From Spartobacteria bacterium (GTDB lineage: Bacteria > Verrucomicrobiota > Verrucomicrobiia > Chthoniobacterales > UBA6821): 64,000 nucleotides of DNA. The notes below the pieces were generated by a model. It saw only the letters and a program-made list of their open reading frames with translations, made no database searches and was not told the DNA's origin. The stretch covers positions 1-64,000 of the forward strand of contig CANKWU010000002.1 of assembly GCA_947487385.1 (NCBI GenBank), written 5' to 3'. Shown here one piece after another: positions 35,919-45,540 of this stretch. Numbering within the stretch: the first letter of the stretch is position 1; every line of letters starts with the position of its first letter. The position numbers and the translations under genes are program-made.

Positions 35919-36038
35919 TTACTTACTCTTGCCGCAGGAAGTTGGAGACATCTGGCAGCTCTGCTTGTGGCAACAGGCCCCTAGGGTCAGGCTAGCCGCC
36001 GCGAGGGCGATGATTGCCGCGATTTTGGTAATGGTCAT
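35919..36038 (-). CDS. Small cysteine-rich lipoprotein, 39 residues
   Basis: A short frame not long enough for usual length cut-offs. It begins MTITKIAAIIALAAASLTL, then a lipobox-like LGAC at about residues 19-22, so a lipoprotein signal cleaved by LspA is likely. The mature part would be only about 18 residues with three more cysteines (CHKQSC and SC) and a basic end GKSK. The gene is supported by a strong ribosome-binding site (AGGAGG, 11 bases before the ATG) and by the minus-strand terminator downstream at 35795-35825. Function unknown; small Cys-rich lipoproteins may bind metals. Confidence 0.75.
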   Translation of the reverse strand: MTITKIAAIIALAAASLTLGACCHKQSCQMSPTSCGKSK

Positions 36039-36211
36039 AATAGATTTCGCCTCCTCTCTGAGCTGGTTGCTCCGTCGAACAATAACTCAATCTTCCACTT
36101 ATGACACCCTGCGTATTTGCTTATTCTTCAATTTGAGTGAAATATCGAAACTTTTCATGAAATGGCTCAAAAGTTGCTTGCTTTAAAGAGAGTCTGTTCC
36201 ATCAATAATAG

Positions 36212-37648
36212 ATGGCAGGAATGGAACTCATCGCGGGTGTTGCCCAACAGCAGGCACTTTCCCCGCAAATGCAGCAGAGCCTCCAATTGCTCCAGACTCC
36301 AGTTGCAGAGCTTCGTCAACTCGTTGCCGCCGAATTAGCCAGTAATCCTGTTCTGGAGGAAGAAGATCTTCTGATGGGATCCAGTGATTCAGGAGATGAG
36401 ACCCATCCCCATTCCCTTGCCGAAGAGGGGAGAGATCGAAGAGGAGTAGATCATGATTTTTCCCTGCAGGATGAGTGGCGTGATTATTTGCCTCAGACGG
36501 CAGCTCGTCCTACGTATTCTGCGGTGGATGAGGAACGCCGAAGGTTTCTTTTTGAATCGCAAGTCTCGAGGACAACGCTCAGGAACTTGGTCATTGATCA
36601 GGCGGCCGGTTTTCCCCCTGAAGACCTTCGCCTTGTCGAACTCATTGCCGGAAGTCTGGACGAGGACGGGTATCTGAGAATGCCTGTTTCGGATCTGGCA
36701 TCAGAGGCACAAGTTTCCGAAGCGGCGATGGAGGCCGTGTTGAGAAAGGTGCGAGAATTTGATCCTCCGGGAGTGGCTGCTGCCGATCTCTCGGACTGCC
36801 TCATTCTCCAGCTCTCGCGGAAGGGTGAGGGGAATGGTCTTGCCGCTCGTATTCTCCGGCACCATCTGCCTCAGTTGGCTCGTCACCGCTATGACGAGAT
36901 TGCCCGTGATCTCTGCGTCTCCGTGACTGATATCACCGCGGCCGCACGACATATCGCGACGTTGGAGCCGAATCCTGGGCGTCCTTTTGCTGTGGCTGAT
37001 GAACAGGGCGTCATTCCTGATCTGATCGTTATTCTCAAGGATGATGGAGATGCTGATGAGGGAGGCTTTTCTGTTCATCTCAATGAGGATGAATTGCCAC
37101 GTCTTAGGATAAGCAACGATTACAAGGAACTGCTTGTAGCGCGCGGGCAGAACGAGGAACTGTTGCTCTACCTTCGCGAGAAGATCAAGGGGGCACGGTT
37201 TTTCCTGCGAAGTCTTCAGCAGCGTCAGCAGACCCTCCTTGCAATCGGAAACCAGATCATTTCCCGGCAGGAGGAGTTTTTCCGCAAGGGGACTTCTGCC
37301 TTGAAGCCCCTGATCATGGCTCAGGTTGCCGATGCCGTTGGCCTGCATGTCACCACGGTCAGCCGTGCCGTCGCCGGAAAATACATGGATACACCCCAGG
37401 GGCTCTTCGAGATGAGATATTTCTTTACTCCTGGGTTTCAGAACACCGATGGAAGCTCCGTCAGCAATGAGATGGTGAAGGGGGCAATCCGCGACATGGT
37501 GGACAAGGAATCCCCCCGTGCCACGTTGAGTGACCAAGAAATCGTTACGGAATTGGAAGCGAGAGGATTGAAAGTCGCCCGCAGAACTATTGCAAAGTAT
37601 CGGGAGCAGCTTGGAATCTTACCGAGCCACCTAAGGAAATGCAGATGA
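36212..37648 (+). CDS. rpoN: RNA polymerase sigma-54 factor
   Basis: A 478-residue sigma-54, which directs RNA polymerase to -24/-12 promoters and needs enhancer-binding activators. Region I is the Gln-rich N-terminus (QQQALSPQMQQSLQLLQTP), the acidic linker follows, the core-binding domain is central, and the DNA-binding end has the HTH-like VADAVGLHVTTVSRAVAGKY and the RpoN box ARRTIAKYREQLGI. No sigma-54 activator is in the window. Start could be ATG 36212 or ATG 36221; neither has a clear ribosome site. Confidence 0.96.
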   Translation: MAGMELIAGVAQQQALSPQMQQSLQLLQTPVAELRQLVAAELASNPVLEEEDLLMGSSDSGDETHPHSLAEEGRDRRGVDHDFSLQDEWRDYLPQTAARPTYSAVDEERRRFLFESQVSRTTLRNLVIDQAAGFPPEDLRLVELIAGSLDEDGYLRMPVSDLASEAQVSEAAMEAVLRKVREFDPPGVAAADLSDCLILQLSRKGEGNGLAARILRHHLPQLARHRYDEIARDLCVSVTDITAAARHIATLEPNPGRPFAVADEQGVIPDLIVILKDDGDADEGGFSVHLNEDELPRLRISNDYKELLVARGQNEELLLYLREKIKGARFFLRSLQQRQQTLLAIGNQIISRQEEFFRKGTSALKPLIMAQVADAVGLHVTTVSRAVAGKYMDTPQGLFEMRYFFTPGFQNTDGSSVSNEMVKGAIRDMVDKESPRATLSDQEIVTELEARGLKVARRTIAKYREQLGILPSHLRKCR

Positions 37649-37677
37649 TAGGGGTCCAGAGTACTGAGCTTGGCGAC

Positions 37678-38682
37678 CTATCGCTCCAGCATCCTCAAGG
37701 CCTTTTTTGCTGAGCCAAGAAGTGCGGTTTCGTCATTCAGGACAACGTTGATCGGCATCGTCTCCAGAAGTGGTCTGAGCCGCCCTTTGCTCAGGAAACT
37801 TTCCAGAAAAAGCGGACGCCGAAGAAGAGGAAGAATTTTTGGGGGGATGCCGCCTCCGAGAAAGACTCCGCCGGTGGCCATGGTTTTAAGCGCCAGGTTT
37901 GAAGCCTCAGAGCCTAGCGTCCGGACAAAGAGATCCATTGTTGAGATGCAGAGTGGGCAGGATCCGTCCGCTGCATGCTTGTCGATGACGGCGGCGGCAT
38001 CCTGATCCATTATATCACGGGCGACTATTGGGTTTTCCACCCCTCTTCCCGTGTCACGAAGAAAGCGGTAGATGTTGGCTATTCCCATGCCTGAAACAAC
38101 ACGCTCAAAGCTTACGCTGCCGTATTCTTGCCGAAGGAACTTCAGCAGATCATGCTGAAGTTCGTCCGTGGGCGCAAAGTCGGCATGGCCTCCCTCGCTA
38201 GCCCAAGGTGTATGGCGTATGCCATCCCAGAACAGGCCTGCTTCACCCAATCCGGTTCCGGGCGCGATGACGCACTGGTTCCCGGCTTGAGAACCGGAAC
38301 CTGCTTGCAGTGGTGCCAAGTCAGTTTGACGTAGTGCCGCGAGCCCATAGGCTGTCGATTCGAGGTCATTCAGCACCTCGACGCGAGGCACGGAAATAAG
38401 TTTCGGAAGGGCGTTGATCTCGATTTTCCAACCAAGGTTACTTGCCGTGACAACACCCGCGATGTTGGGTCCCGGTACGCCGAAGCAAGCTGTCCTGAGA
38501 GGGGTTTCCAGTGTGATATCCTTCAGGAAAAGGCCGACCATTTCCTCCAGTGAGGAATGGTCCGAGCTGTGGAATTTTGAAAAATGAAGGCGGGTCATCT
38601 TCGCGTCGTCGCGGAAGATGGCCACACGAAAATTTGTCCCGCCCAGATCTCCGGCGAGAATCAGGGCGGGTGATTCGGTCAT
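37678..38682 (-). CDS. glk: Glucokinase
   Basis: A 334-residue glucokinase of the bacterial Glk (non-ROK) family, phosphorylating glucose with ATP. Motifs: GDLGGTNFRVAIF (phosphate 1, residues 11-23), FGVPGPN, the sugar-binding VLNDLES and the ATP-site GTGLGEAGLF, then SEGGHADFAP with the glucose-contacting Glu/His pair. It lies 18 bases after serA on the same strand and is probably co-transcribed; it could phosphorylate glucose released by the glucosidase at 22-25 kb. Confidence 0.93.
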   Translation of the reverse strand: MTESPALILAGDLGGTNFRVAIFRDDAKMTRLHFSKFHSSDHSSLEEMVGLFLKDITLETPLRTACFGVPGPNIAGVVTASNLGWKIEINALPKLISVPRVEVLNDLESTAYGLAALRQTDLAPLQAGSGSQAGNQCVIAPGTGLGEAGLFWDGIRHTPWASEGGHADFAPTDELQHDLLKFLRQEYGSVSFERVVSGMGIANIYRFLRDTGRGVENPIVARDIMDQDAAAVIDKHAADGSCPLCISTMDLFVRTLGSEASNLALKTMATGGVFLGGGIPPKILPLLRRPLFLESFLSKGRLRPLLETMPINVVLNDETALLGSAKKALRMLER

Positions 38683-38700
38683 AGTGCCGAGGGGTACTGC

Positions 38701-40296
38701 TTACAGGCGGATGACCTTGGCGGTCGAGATGTCGGCGTCAGAGGTCACTTTGGCAAGCAGAGCCTCGTCTGGCGCGGAGTCAAGATTGAGAAGGGTGAGT
38801 GCTTGTCCTCCTACTTCATTGCGGCTGAGCGACATGCTGGCGATGTTGACGTTGTTCTGCCCGAGAATGGTTCCAAGATGGCCGACGATGCCAGGACGAT
38901 CCCGATTCTCAAGAAGTAAAATGATGCCCGAGGGCGCTCCCTCGACGAAACAATTATTGACCGTGACGATGCGTGGCTTGGAACCATAAAGCGTGCCCCC
39001 AACGGATGCCGTAACACCATCTTGGGTGATGGAGGCCTCGATGAGGTCGGTGAATTCACCCGCCTCGCTCTGGCGTGTTTCGATCACTTCAAGTCCCAAG
39101 ATTGCCAGAATCGCGGGAGCATTGACGGGATTGACATCGTTGCCATGGGTATAACGAAGGAATCCGGTGACGAGTGCACGGGTGACCGCTGTCAGATCCT
39201 GCTCGACGAAGCGACCGCTGAATCGGATGGAAAGCTTTTCGGCGCGCTTGGGTGCGATCTGCGCTAGGAAGAGCCCGAGTTTGCCGCCCAATTCGATCCA
39301 GGGACCGAGAATTGAAATGGTCTTAGCATCAATATTTGGCATGTTGACGGAGTTACGAATCTCACCTTGAAGAAGGGTGGCGCGGACAGCCTCGGCAATC
39401 TCGATGCCGACGAGCTCCTGTGCCTCTGCGGTGGAGGCACCGAGGTGTGGTGTGAGAACGAGGTTAGGAACGTCGCGGTGAGGCCATTCAGAGGGAACAG
39501 GCTCAACCTCAAAGACGTCCAGGGCTGCCCCTCCGATCTGGCCGCTCTTCAGTCCTTCGGCAAGGACATCCTCATCAATCAGTCCTCCACGTGCGCAATT
39601 GACGATGCGAACACCTTTCTTGAGAAGGGGCAGCTGTTTGCGACCGATCATGTGCTTAGTTTCTTCAGTCAGAGGCATATGAACAGTGATGAAGTCTGCT
39701 TGCGGCAGGATGTCGTCCACCTTGTCGACAACCTCGACCTGCAGGGACTTCGCCTTGCTTGCCGAGATATAGGGATCGTAGGCGAGCACTTTCATGCCGA
39801 AAGCTGTGGCACGGCGCGCCACTTCGGTGCCGATACGGCCCATGCCTAGGATCGCTAGAGTCTTGCCGTGAAGCTCGACACCCTCGAACTTTTTACGGTC
39901 CCACTTGCCTGCCTTCATGCTGGCATCGGCTTGGGGAATGAATCGTGCGGTTGCCAGCAAGAGTGAGAAGGCGTGTTCGGCCGTCGAGATCGTGTTGCCG
40001 CCCGGGGCATTCATGACAATAACACCATGCTTGGTGGCGGCTTCCACGTCCACATTGTCGATGCCGACACCGGCGCGCCCGACGACTTTGAGGTTTTTGG
40101 CAGCTGCGAAAACAGCGGGAGTTACCTTTGTCTGGCTGCGGACGACCAGACCCTGAAATTCGGGGATGATTTTGATCAACTCATCCTCCTTGAGGCCTGT
40201 TTTCACCACGACTTCTATGACACCTCCTTCGGCAAGAGCCTCCACTCCACGCTGGGAAACCGGGTCTGCGACGAAAACTTTTGGAATGCTGCTCAT
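38701..40296 (-). CDS. serA: D-3-phosphoglycerate dehydrogenase
   Basis: A 531-residue long-form SerA, catalysing the first step of serine synthesis. The NAD fold is GMGRIGTEVARRA near residue 150; the catalytic Arg lies in NCARGGLIDE, Glu in the EVEPVPSEWP region and His in HLGASTAEAQ. After it come the allosteric substrate-binding domain (ELGGKLGLFLAQIAP) and a C-terminal ACT domain (RPGIVGHLGTILGQNNVNIASMSL) that usually senses serine. A perfect inverted repeat in its leader (40350-40400) may take part in control. Confidence 0.97.
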   Translation of the reverse strand: MSSIPKVFVADPVSQRGVEALAEGGVIEVVVKTGLKEDELIKIIPEFQGLVVRSQTKVTPAVFAAAKNLKVVGRAGVGIDNVDVEAATKHGVIVMNAPGGNTISTAEHAFSLLLATARFIPQADASMKAGKWDRKKFEGVELHGKTLAILGMGRIGTEVARRATAFGMKVLAYDPYISASKAKSLQVEVVDKVDDILPQADFITVHMPLTEETKHMIGRKQLPLLKKGVRIVNCARGGLIDEDVLAEGLKSGQIGGAALDVFEVEPVPSEWPHRDVPNLVLTPHLGASTAEAQELVGIEIAEAVRATLLQGEIRNSVNMPNIDAKTISILGPWIELGGKLGLFLAQIAPKRAEKLSIRFSGRFVEQDLTAVTRALVTGFLRYTHGNDVNPVNAPAILAILGLEVIETRQSEAGEFTDLIEASITQDGVTASVGGTLYGSKPRIVTVNNCFVEGAPSGIILLLENRDRPGIVGHLGTILGQNNVNIASMSLSRNEVGGQALTLLNLDSAPDEALLAKVTSDADISTAKVIRL

Positions 40297-40349
40297 ATTA
40301 AAATGGGTTTGTTGTTTGTTGGTTGATCCGTCAGGGCTGTACCCCCTAA

Positions 40350-40400
40350 GGTTTGCGGAGGTTTGTTATTACTACTAGGACTCGTCACTATCCGCAAACC
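40350..40400. promoter_or_regulatory. Perfect 10-bp inverted repeat between serA and a divergent gene
   Basis: GGTTTGCGGA (40350-40359) and TCCGCAAACC (40391-40400) are exact reverse complements with a 31-base loop. It sits 54 bases upstream of serA and 78 bases upstream of the divergent TPR gene. It could be a regulator binding site, or a leader hairpin. No T-tract follows, so a terminator is unlikely. Confidence 0.5.
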
Positions 40401-40478
40401 GGAAAGAAAAAACATTCCCTTCTTTATCTTTGTCTTAATTTCTGTCGCACCTAGATCACCCAAATTCTTCTATTATCA

Positions 40479-41600
40479 ATGAACAATCCTGAATCCCGCC
40501 AAGAATCAGATGAGTTGGAATTGCCGGATGAAAAGCCAAATGGAGATAATTTCACGGAGTCGCTCAAAACAGAGCCACAGCCTATTCGGCGGCGACGTTC
40601 CGATCAGAGTTCTTACCGAGGTCTTTTTGGTAATGCCATCAACCGTGACAAGTCGTCAGGGCGGTCCCGCAGCAGGGGAAGGATGTCAAGTCAATGGACA
40701 ACCGAGAGGGCTATGGTAATCGCATGCTTCGTCTTGTTATTGGGGGTATCATCCGTTGTGGGTTATTGGTTTGGCAAGAAATCGGCAATTTTGCCCAAAG
40801 TTGATACTCGGGTTCAGAAATATGAAGAGATTGCCCCTTCGCCTGAAGCTGAGGCCCTCGTCGATACCGCCTTTGCCGAACTGAATGGGGGAGATTTTCG
40901 TAAGGCTTTCCTGGGCTTTCAAAAAGTCCAGTCTGCTCAGTCAACGTTTCCGGGCATTGATTTTTTGTTGGGCAATTCTGCGCTTCAAGCCGGTGAGGTC
41001 ACCTTGGCAAAGGAATCATTAGAACGTTCTATAATAAAAGGCGAAATGGATGCTGAAGCCCGTGTTCTAATGTCTCTCATCACGCTCGATGAATCCGAAA
41101 ATAATAAAAATCAGCGGGGGCCAAATGGTGGGCAAATCACTGATCCCTTAGTAACTGCCGAGTCAGAACTCCGGCGTTATGCATTATCACATCCAAGCAC
41201 TGCTTCGATTTATCGCAAGTGGGCGGAGATACATCGCCAGAGAGGCAGCTATCGGACTGCTGCTGACCTTCTGCACAAAGCGGTTCTTCGTGCCGATGCT
41301 GCTGATGATATTTCTTTTCTCTCGGCAAAGGAGATACTCACGAAACTCCAGAATCAACCGGCAAAAGAGGCTCCTTCGCTTGCCACCATCACCTCGTTGT
41401 CTGGAGAACAGGCGATGGGTGCGGCTCTTGGTGCCCTGCAGAACAAATCGGGGTCGGATGCCGTGTTCTTCCTTGAAAGAGCAAAGGAGTATTTCCCTCC
41501 CCGCGTTTTCGAGGAACTCATGAAGGATAGCGCTTTTGACGAGTACAGGTCGGAGCCTAAATTGGAAAAGTTTTTGAAATCCGTTACGCCGCACTCGTAG
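40479..41600 (+). CDS. Membrane-anchored TPR protein
   Basis: A 373-residue protein with a charged, Arg/Ser-rich cytoplasmic start of about 80 residues, one membrane helix (AMVIACFVLLLGVSSVVGYWF, i.e. about residues 78-98) and a C-terminal domain of TPR-like helix pairs (AELNGGDFRKAFLGFQKV, GSYRTAADLLHKAVL). No enzyme motif. Topology suggests a type II anchor with the repeats outside. It precedes atpB by 114 bases from the ATG, but nothing shows that it belongs to the ATP synthase operon. Function unknown. Confidence 0.7.
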   Translation: MNNPESRQESDELELPDEKPNGDNFTESLKTEPQPIRRRRSDQSSYRGLFGNAINRDKSSGRSRSRGRMSSQWTTERAMVIACFVLLLGVSSVVGYWFGKKSAILPKVDTRVQKYEEIAPSPEAEALVDTAFAELNGGDFRKAFLGFQKVQSAQSTFPGIDFLLGNSALQAGEVTLAKESLERSIIKGEMDAEARVLMSLITLDESENNKNQRGPNGGQITDPLVTAESELRRYALSHPSTASIYRKWAEIHRQRGSYRTAADLLHKAVLRADAADDISFLSAKEILTKLQNQPAKEAPSLATITSLSGEQAMGAALGALQNKSGSDAVFFLERAKEYFPPRVFEELMKDSAFDEYRSEPKLEKFLKSVTPHS

Positions 41601-41714
41601 GCTTTCCAGATTTGCTTGTGAAAAATTTCACAAGCTTCCAAAAAGCTCTTGCCAGATGAGACTCGCTTGGATCTTATCCAAGTCTCATTTTCTGAATTTT
41701 CCGTATTTCTACAC

Positions 41715-42545
41715 ATGGTCCTTTCAATTTTACCGATAGCCAGCGCGGAGCTTTCCGCTGAGACTCCGGAGTTCCTGACTCATTCCTTTCTGGCTTGGTT
41801 TACGAATTCCATCCTCGTCACGGCGATCGTGCTCGGCGTGATCATTTGGATCGTTCGCTCCTGCACCCGCAAGATCGAAGTCATACCGGGTGCAGGACAG
41901 AACTTCCTAGAGGCAGTCGTCGAGGGATTCTATGGAGCGGTGGAGGGTATTCTTGGCGACAAGATGACCAAGAAGTCGTTCGGCCTGCTCGGAACGCTCT
42001 TTATTTTCATCCTGATCTCGAACTGGTTCGGTTTGCTGCCTGGCGTTGGTTCAATCGGTTGGCATGAGGGAGATAAATTTATTCCTCTCCTTCGCCCGGG
42101 GACTGCAGACATGAACATGACCATTGCCATGGCTACGGTGTCGATGGTGTTCTGGTTTTACTGGACGATGCAAGTCACTGGACCGGTTGCCTTCCTTAAA
42201 GAGCTCTTCGGCGTGAAGGGTGACATGTCTGGCCCAATTCTCTTTCTCCTGGTACCTTTCTTCCTCTTCGTGGGTGTGCTGGAGGTTGTTTCCATCCTGG
42301 TTCGCCCCGTTTCTCTCTCTCTACGACTCTATGGCAATATCTTTGCTGGTGAGAATATGCTCGCGACGTTGATCAACATTGGCCACATCTTCCATTTCCC
42401 CACTTGGCTCACCTCTGTCCTAAGTTGCATTGTCCCTATTCCTTTCTACTTCCTTGAATTGCTGATCGGATTTCTACAGGCAATGGTCTTTACTCTCCTG
42501 ATTCTTGTGTACCTCCAACTCTCGACAGCGCACGAAGAACACTAA
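41715..42545 (+). CDS. atpB: ATP synthase F0 subunit a
   Basis: A 276-residue membrane subunit forming the proton half-channels against the c-ring. Several hydrophobic helices are visible. The essential Arg lies in SLSLRLYGNIFAGENM, and the last helix has FLQAMVFTLLILVYLQL, as in the family. The ATG at 41715 is chosen; an in-frame TTG at 41649 would add 22 residues without family support. First gene of atpBEFHAGDC. Confidence 0.95.
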   Translation: MVLSILPIASAELSAETPEFLTHSFLAWFTNSILVTAIVLGVIIWIVRSCTRKIEVIPGAGQNFLEAVVEGFYGAVEGILGDKMTKKSFGLLGTLFIFILISNWFGLLPGVGSIGWHEGDKFIPLLRPGTADMNMTIAMATVSMVFWFYWTMQVTGPVAFLKELFGVKGDMSGPILFLLVPFFLFVGVLEVVSILVRPVSLSLRLYGNIFAGENMLATLINIGHIFHFPTWLTSVLSCIVPIPFYFLELLIGFLQAMVFTLLILVYLQLSTAHEEH

Positions 42546-42633
42546 GCTTATTTTTCCAAGACTTTTGGTAGCCGGGATCATGCGAGACGTGGACGACTGC
42601 CGGAAACAACACAACCATAAACCAACACATCAC

Positions 42634-42879
42634 ATGCTTATCAACATTCTTGCAGAGGCCCTGCCAACTGCGGCCAACACAATCACAGGTAGTTTCACCC
42701 TCGGCGTTGCTGGGTTTGGATCCGCCATCGGCATCGGTCTTATCGGAGCTCGCATGGTCGAGGCGATCGGCCGTAATCCCGCGACTCTTCCTAAGGTGCT
42801 CATGGTCGGCATTCTGACCATCGCTCTTGCTGAGGCCATTGCTATCTTCGGTTTGATCTTCGCTTTCCAGGGCAAGTAA
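42634..42879 (+). CDS. atpE: ATP synthase F0 subunit c
   Basis: An 81-residue hairpin of two membrane helices joined by the polar loop AIGRNPA. The ion-binding carboxylate is the Glu in the second helix (ALAEAIAIFG). The first helix has GFGSAIGIGLIGA, lacking the Gln of sodium-binding c-subunits, so proton coupling is expected. The ATG at 42634 gives the family length; the frame upstream is an artefact of an 88-base atpB-atpE gap. Confidence 0.95.
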   Translation: MLINILAEALPTAANTITGSFTLGVAGFGSAIGIGLIGARMVEAIGRNPATLPKVLMVGILTIALAEAIAIFGLIFAFQGK

Positions 42880-42966
42880 TCCTTCTTGGGTGGTGCCCCG
42901 TGACCGGGGCGCCGCTCAACTCTTTTAACAAAACAAAAAAACATTATCGGGAGAATCTAACGGAAG

Positions 42967-43464
42967 ATGGAAATTTTAAAACAATTCGGAGTTGATTGGC
43001 CGCATTTCATTGCCCAGTTGATTCTTTTCCTCATCGTTTACTTTGTCCTGAACCGCTTTGCTTTCGCTCCGTTGCTTAAGATTCTTGAAGAGCGTCGCAA
43101 GCGTATCGAGGAGGGGCAGCTCAATGCTGAGAAAATCAAGAAGCAGTTGGCCGAAGCGGAACTCCGTTATCAGGAGATTCTCCGGAAGGCCAATGATGAC
43201 GCTCAGGTGTTGATTGATGAGTCCCGTAAGAACAACGAAGCATTTTCCCAACGTGAGATGCAAAATGCCGTCAAGGAATCAGCCGCAATTGTGGAGCGTG
43301 CACGTCACGAGATTGCTTCCGAGCGCAACCGCATGGTCGATGAAGTGAAGCGCGAGATGGTTTCTCTCGTCGTCAAGACCACTGCTCAGGTCGCTGGCAA
43401 GATTCTCTCTCCAGAAGATCAGAAGCGCCTCAGCGAGGAAGCCTCTAAGGAGCTTGCTGCCTAG
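42967..43464 (+). CDS. atpF: ATP synthase F0 subunit b
   Basis: A 165-residue peripheral-stalk subunit: one N-terminal membrane helix (FIAQLILFLIVYFVLNRFAF) followed by a long charged coiled coil (about residues 35-150). The family wording FAPLLKILEERRKRIEEG is clear. It dimerises and links subunit a to delta and alpha. Confidence 0.95.
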   Translation: MEILKQFGVDWPHFIAQLILFLIVYFVLNRFAFAPLLKILEERRKRIEEGQLNAEKIKKQLAEAELRYQEILRKANDDAQVLIDESRKNNEAFSQREMQNAVKESAAIVERARHEIASERNRMVDEVKREMVSLVVKTTAQVAGKILSPEDQKRLSEEASKELAA

Positions 43465-43508
43465 GCGTTCCAGACGGTTATCCTGAAACTCCCTAGGACT
43501 TAACTACG

Positions 43509-43898
43509 ATGCAGATCCCCAAGGAAGCCAAACGTCAAGCCCGAGTGCTCTTTGATTCCGCTCTTGATGACTCTGGTCGCCCCGACAGCGTCAAGGCACT
43601 ATTCGTCGCCGATCTTGTTGTCAAAGCGGCTCCACGTCACTCCGTTCAGATCCTCAGGGAGTTTTCCAGATTGATACGGCTTGAGACTGCAAAACATCAT
43701 GCTGTTATCGAGAGCGCTGCAACCCTTGACAAGGATACTTACGCGGCGATTCTCAATTCACTTCATTTACGTGACGGGGGTTTGGTTACCGTCGAGACCA
43801 AAGTTGACCCATCCCTCATAGGTGGTGCTCGCATCCGCCTAGGAAGCCTCGTCTGGGATGCCTCGGTTCGTTCCCGTATCGCTGCACTGAGTTCCTAA
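43509..43898 (+). CDS. atpH: ATP synthase F1 subunit delta, short form
   Basis: A 129-residue protein in the delta position of the operon. The C-terminal signature is clear: VETKVDPSLIGGARIRLGSLVWDASVRSRIAAL. The usual delta subunit has about 175-180 residues; here about 45 residues are missing from the N-terminal six-helix domain that grips the alpha-subunit tips. No in-frame start further upstream restores the length. Either the helical domain is compact in this lineage, or an alternative start is used. Its job is joining F1 to the b stalk. Confidence 0.85.
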   Translation: MQIPKEAKRQARVLFDSALDDSGRPDSVKALFVADLVVKAAPRHSVQILREFSRLIRLETAKHHAVIESAATLDKDTYAAILNSLHLRDGGLVTVETKVDPSLIGGARIRLGSLVWDASVRSRIAALSS

Positions 43899-43955
43899 TC
43901 AACTTATTTTTCCCGTTAACATTTTTCACCAATCACTCTTTAACACCCACAAACC

Positions 43956-45491
43956 ATGAGCAACCTCCTGCAAGAACTTGAAGCAAAGATCAGCGGTCTT
44001 TCCAACTCATCCGCTACTAAATCCAATGTCGGTACCGTCCGCGAGATCGGTGACGGTGTCGCCCGCATTGAGGGACTCGGTGGTGTCATGCTCAACGAGA
44101 TGCTTGAGTTCCCGGGTGGGATCTATGGCCTCGCTCTGAACCTCGAGGAGACCGAAGTCGGTGCCATTATTCTCGGTGATTACACCTCGATCTCTGAGGG
44201 AGACGAGGTGAAGTCTACTGGGCGCCTGCTTGAGGTGCCGGTCGGCAAAGAGCTTCTCGGTCGCGTGGTCGATTCACTTGGACAGCCGATTGATGGGAAG
44301 GGACCCATTGAGTCAAAGACCTTCTACCCCGTTGAAAAGACTGCTCCCGGTATCATCAAGCGTCAGAGCGTCAGTCAGCCTCTCTGCACCGGCATCATGT
44401 CCATCGACGCGATGATTCCTATCGGTCGAGGTCAACGTGAGCTCATCATCGGCGATCGAGCCACTGGTAAGACCACGATCGCCATCGACACGATCATCAA
44501 CCAGGCAAACATAAACCGTGCTGGCGAAGCCTCGGGTCATCCCTCTTTCCGTCCTGTTTACAGCATCTATGTCGGTGTTGGTCAGAAGAATGCGAACATT
44601 GCACGTGTGGTGGACACGCTCTCCTCCCACAATGCCCTCCAGTACACGATCATCGTCTCTGCTCCCGCATCGGACAGTGCTTCAAACCAGTACCTTGCCC
44701 CCTTTGCCGGCGCGGCTATGGGAGAGTGGTTCATGGATAATGGCATGGATGCTCTGATTGTTTTTGACGATCTCTCGAAGCATGCCGTGGCTTATCGTCA
44801 GATTTCCCTGCTTCTTAAGCGTCCTTCGGGCCGTGAGGCATATCCCGGTGATGTCTTCTACCTTCACAGCCGTTTGCTCGAGCGTTCTGCCCGTCTCAGT
44901 GAGAAAGCCGGAAACGGATCCCTTACAGCTCTTCCAATCATCGAGACTCAGGCAGGCGACGTGTCGGCCTATATCCCGACAAACGTTATCTCGATTACGG
45001 ATGGCCAGATTTACTTGGAGACCGATCTCTTCTATCAGGGTATCCGGCCGGCCATTTCGGTCGGTCTCTCCGTTTCCCGAGTAGGTTCTGCCGCGCAGAT
45101 CAAGGCAACGAAGCAGGTGGCAGGAAAGCTTAAGGGTGACCTTGCACAGTTCCGCGAACTGGCCGCTTTCGCGCAGTTCGGCAGCGATCTGGATGCGCGC
45201 ACAAAATCTCAGCTCGATCGCGGAGGGCGCATCGTGGAGCTCTTCAAGCAGCACCAGTATCACCCACTTGCCGTGGAGCTTCAGGTTGCCATCCTCTGGA
45301 CCATGCAGAAGGGATACTTTGATGCGGTCGCGGTCGATCGGATCAAGGACTTCCAAGATCAGCTTTCCCAGTTCCTAAACTCCCGTAAGGAGGCCCTCCT
45401 CGCTCTCATCCTCAAGAAGGGTGCCGTTGATGCCGAAATCGAGAAGGAACTGACTGCGGCATTGGAAGAGTTCAAGGTTATCTTTCGCTAA
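43956..45491 (+). CDS. atpA: ATP synthase F1 subunit alpha
   Basis: A 511-residue non-catalytic nucleotide-binding subunit. Walker A is [14 protein letters not shown] (about residues 169-182), the [29 protein letters not shown] region holds Walker B and neighbouring contacts, and the [17 protein letters not shown] signature with the catalytic-site Arg finger is present. Start follows the N-terminal helix region that binds delta. Confidence 0.98.
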   Translation: MSNLLQELEAKISGLSNSSATKSNVGTVREIGDGVARIEGLGGVMLNEMLEFPGGIYGLALNLEETEVGAIILGDYTSISEGDEVKSTGRLLEVPVGKELLGRVVDSLGQPIDGKGPIESKTFYPVEKTAPGIIKRQSVSQPLCTGIMSIDAMIPIGRGQRELIIGDRATGKTTIAIDTIINQANINRAGEASGHPSFRPVYSIYVGVGQKNANIARVVDTLSSHNALQYTIIVSAPASDSASNQYLAPFAGAAMGEWFMDNGMDALIVFDDLSKHAVAYRQISLLLKRPSGREAYPGDVFYLHSRLLERSARLSEKAGNGSLTALPIIETQAGDVSAYIPTNVISITDGQIYLETDLFYQGIRPAISVGLSVSRVGSAAQIKATKQVAGKLKGDLAQFRELAAFAQFGSDLDARTKSQLDRGGRIVELFKQHQYHPLAVELQVAILWTMQKGYFDAVAVDRIKDFQDQLSQFLNSRKEALLALILKKGAVDAEIEKELTAALEEFKVIFR

Positions 45492-45540
45492 GTCATTCCG
45501 TTACCTCGGCAGATAACTACATAACGCACCCTGATAGCTT

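Noticed and set aside
36701..37537. 278-residue open frame on the minus strand
   Set aside because: Antisense to rpoN; no motif and no start signals.
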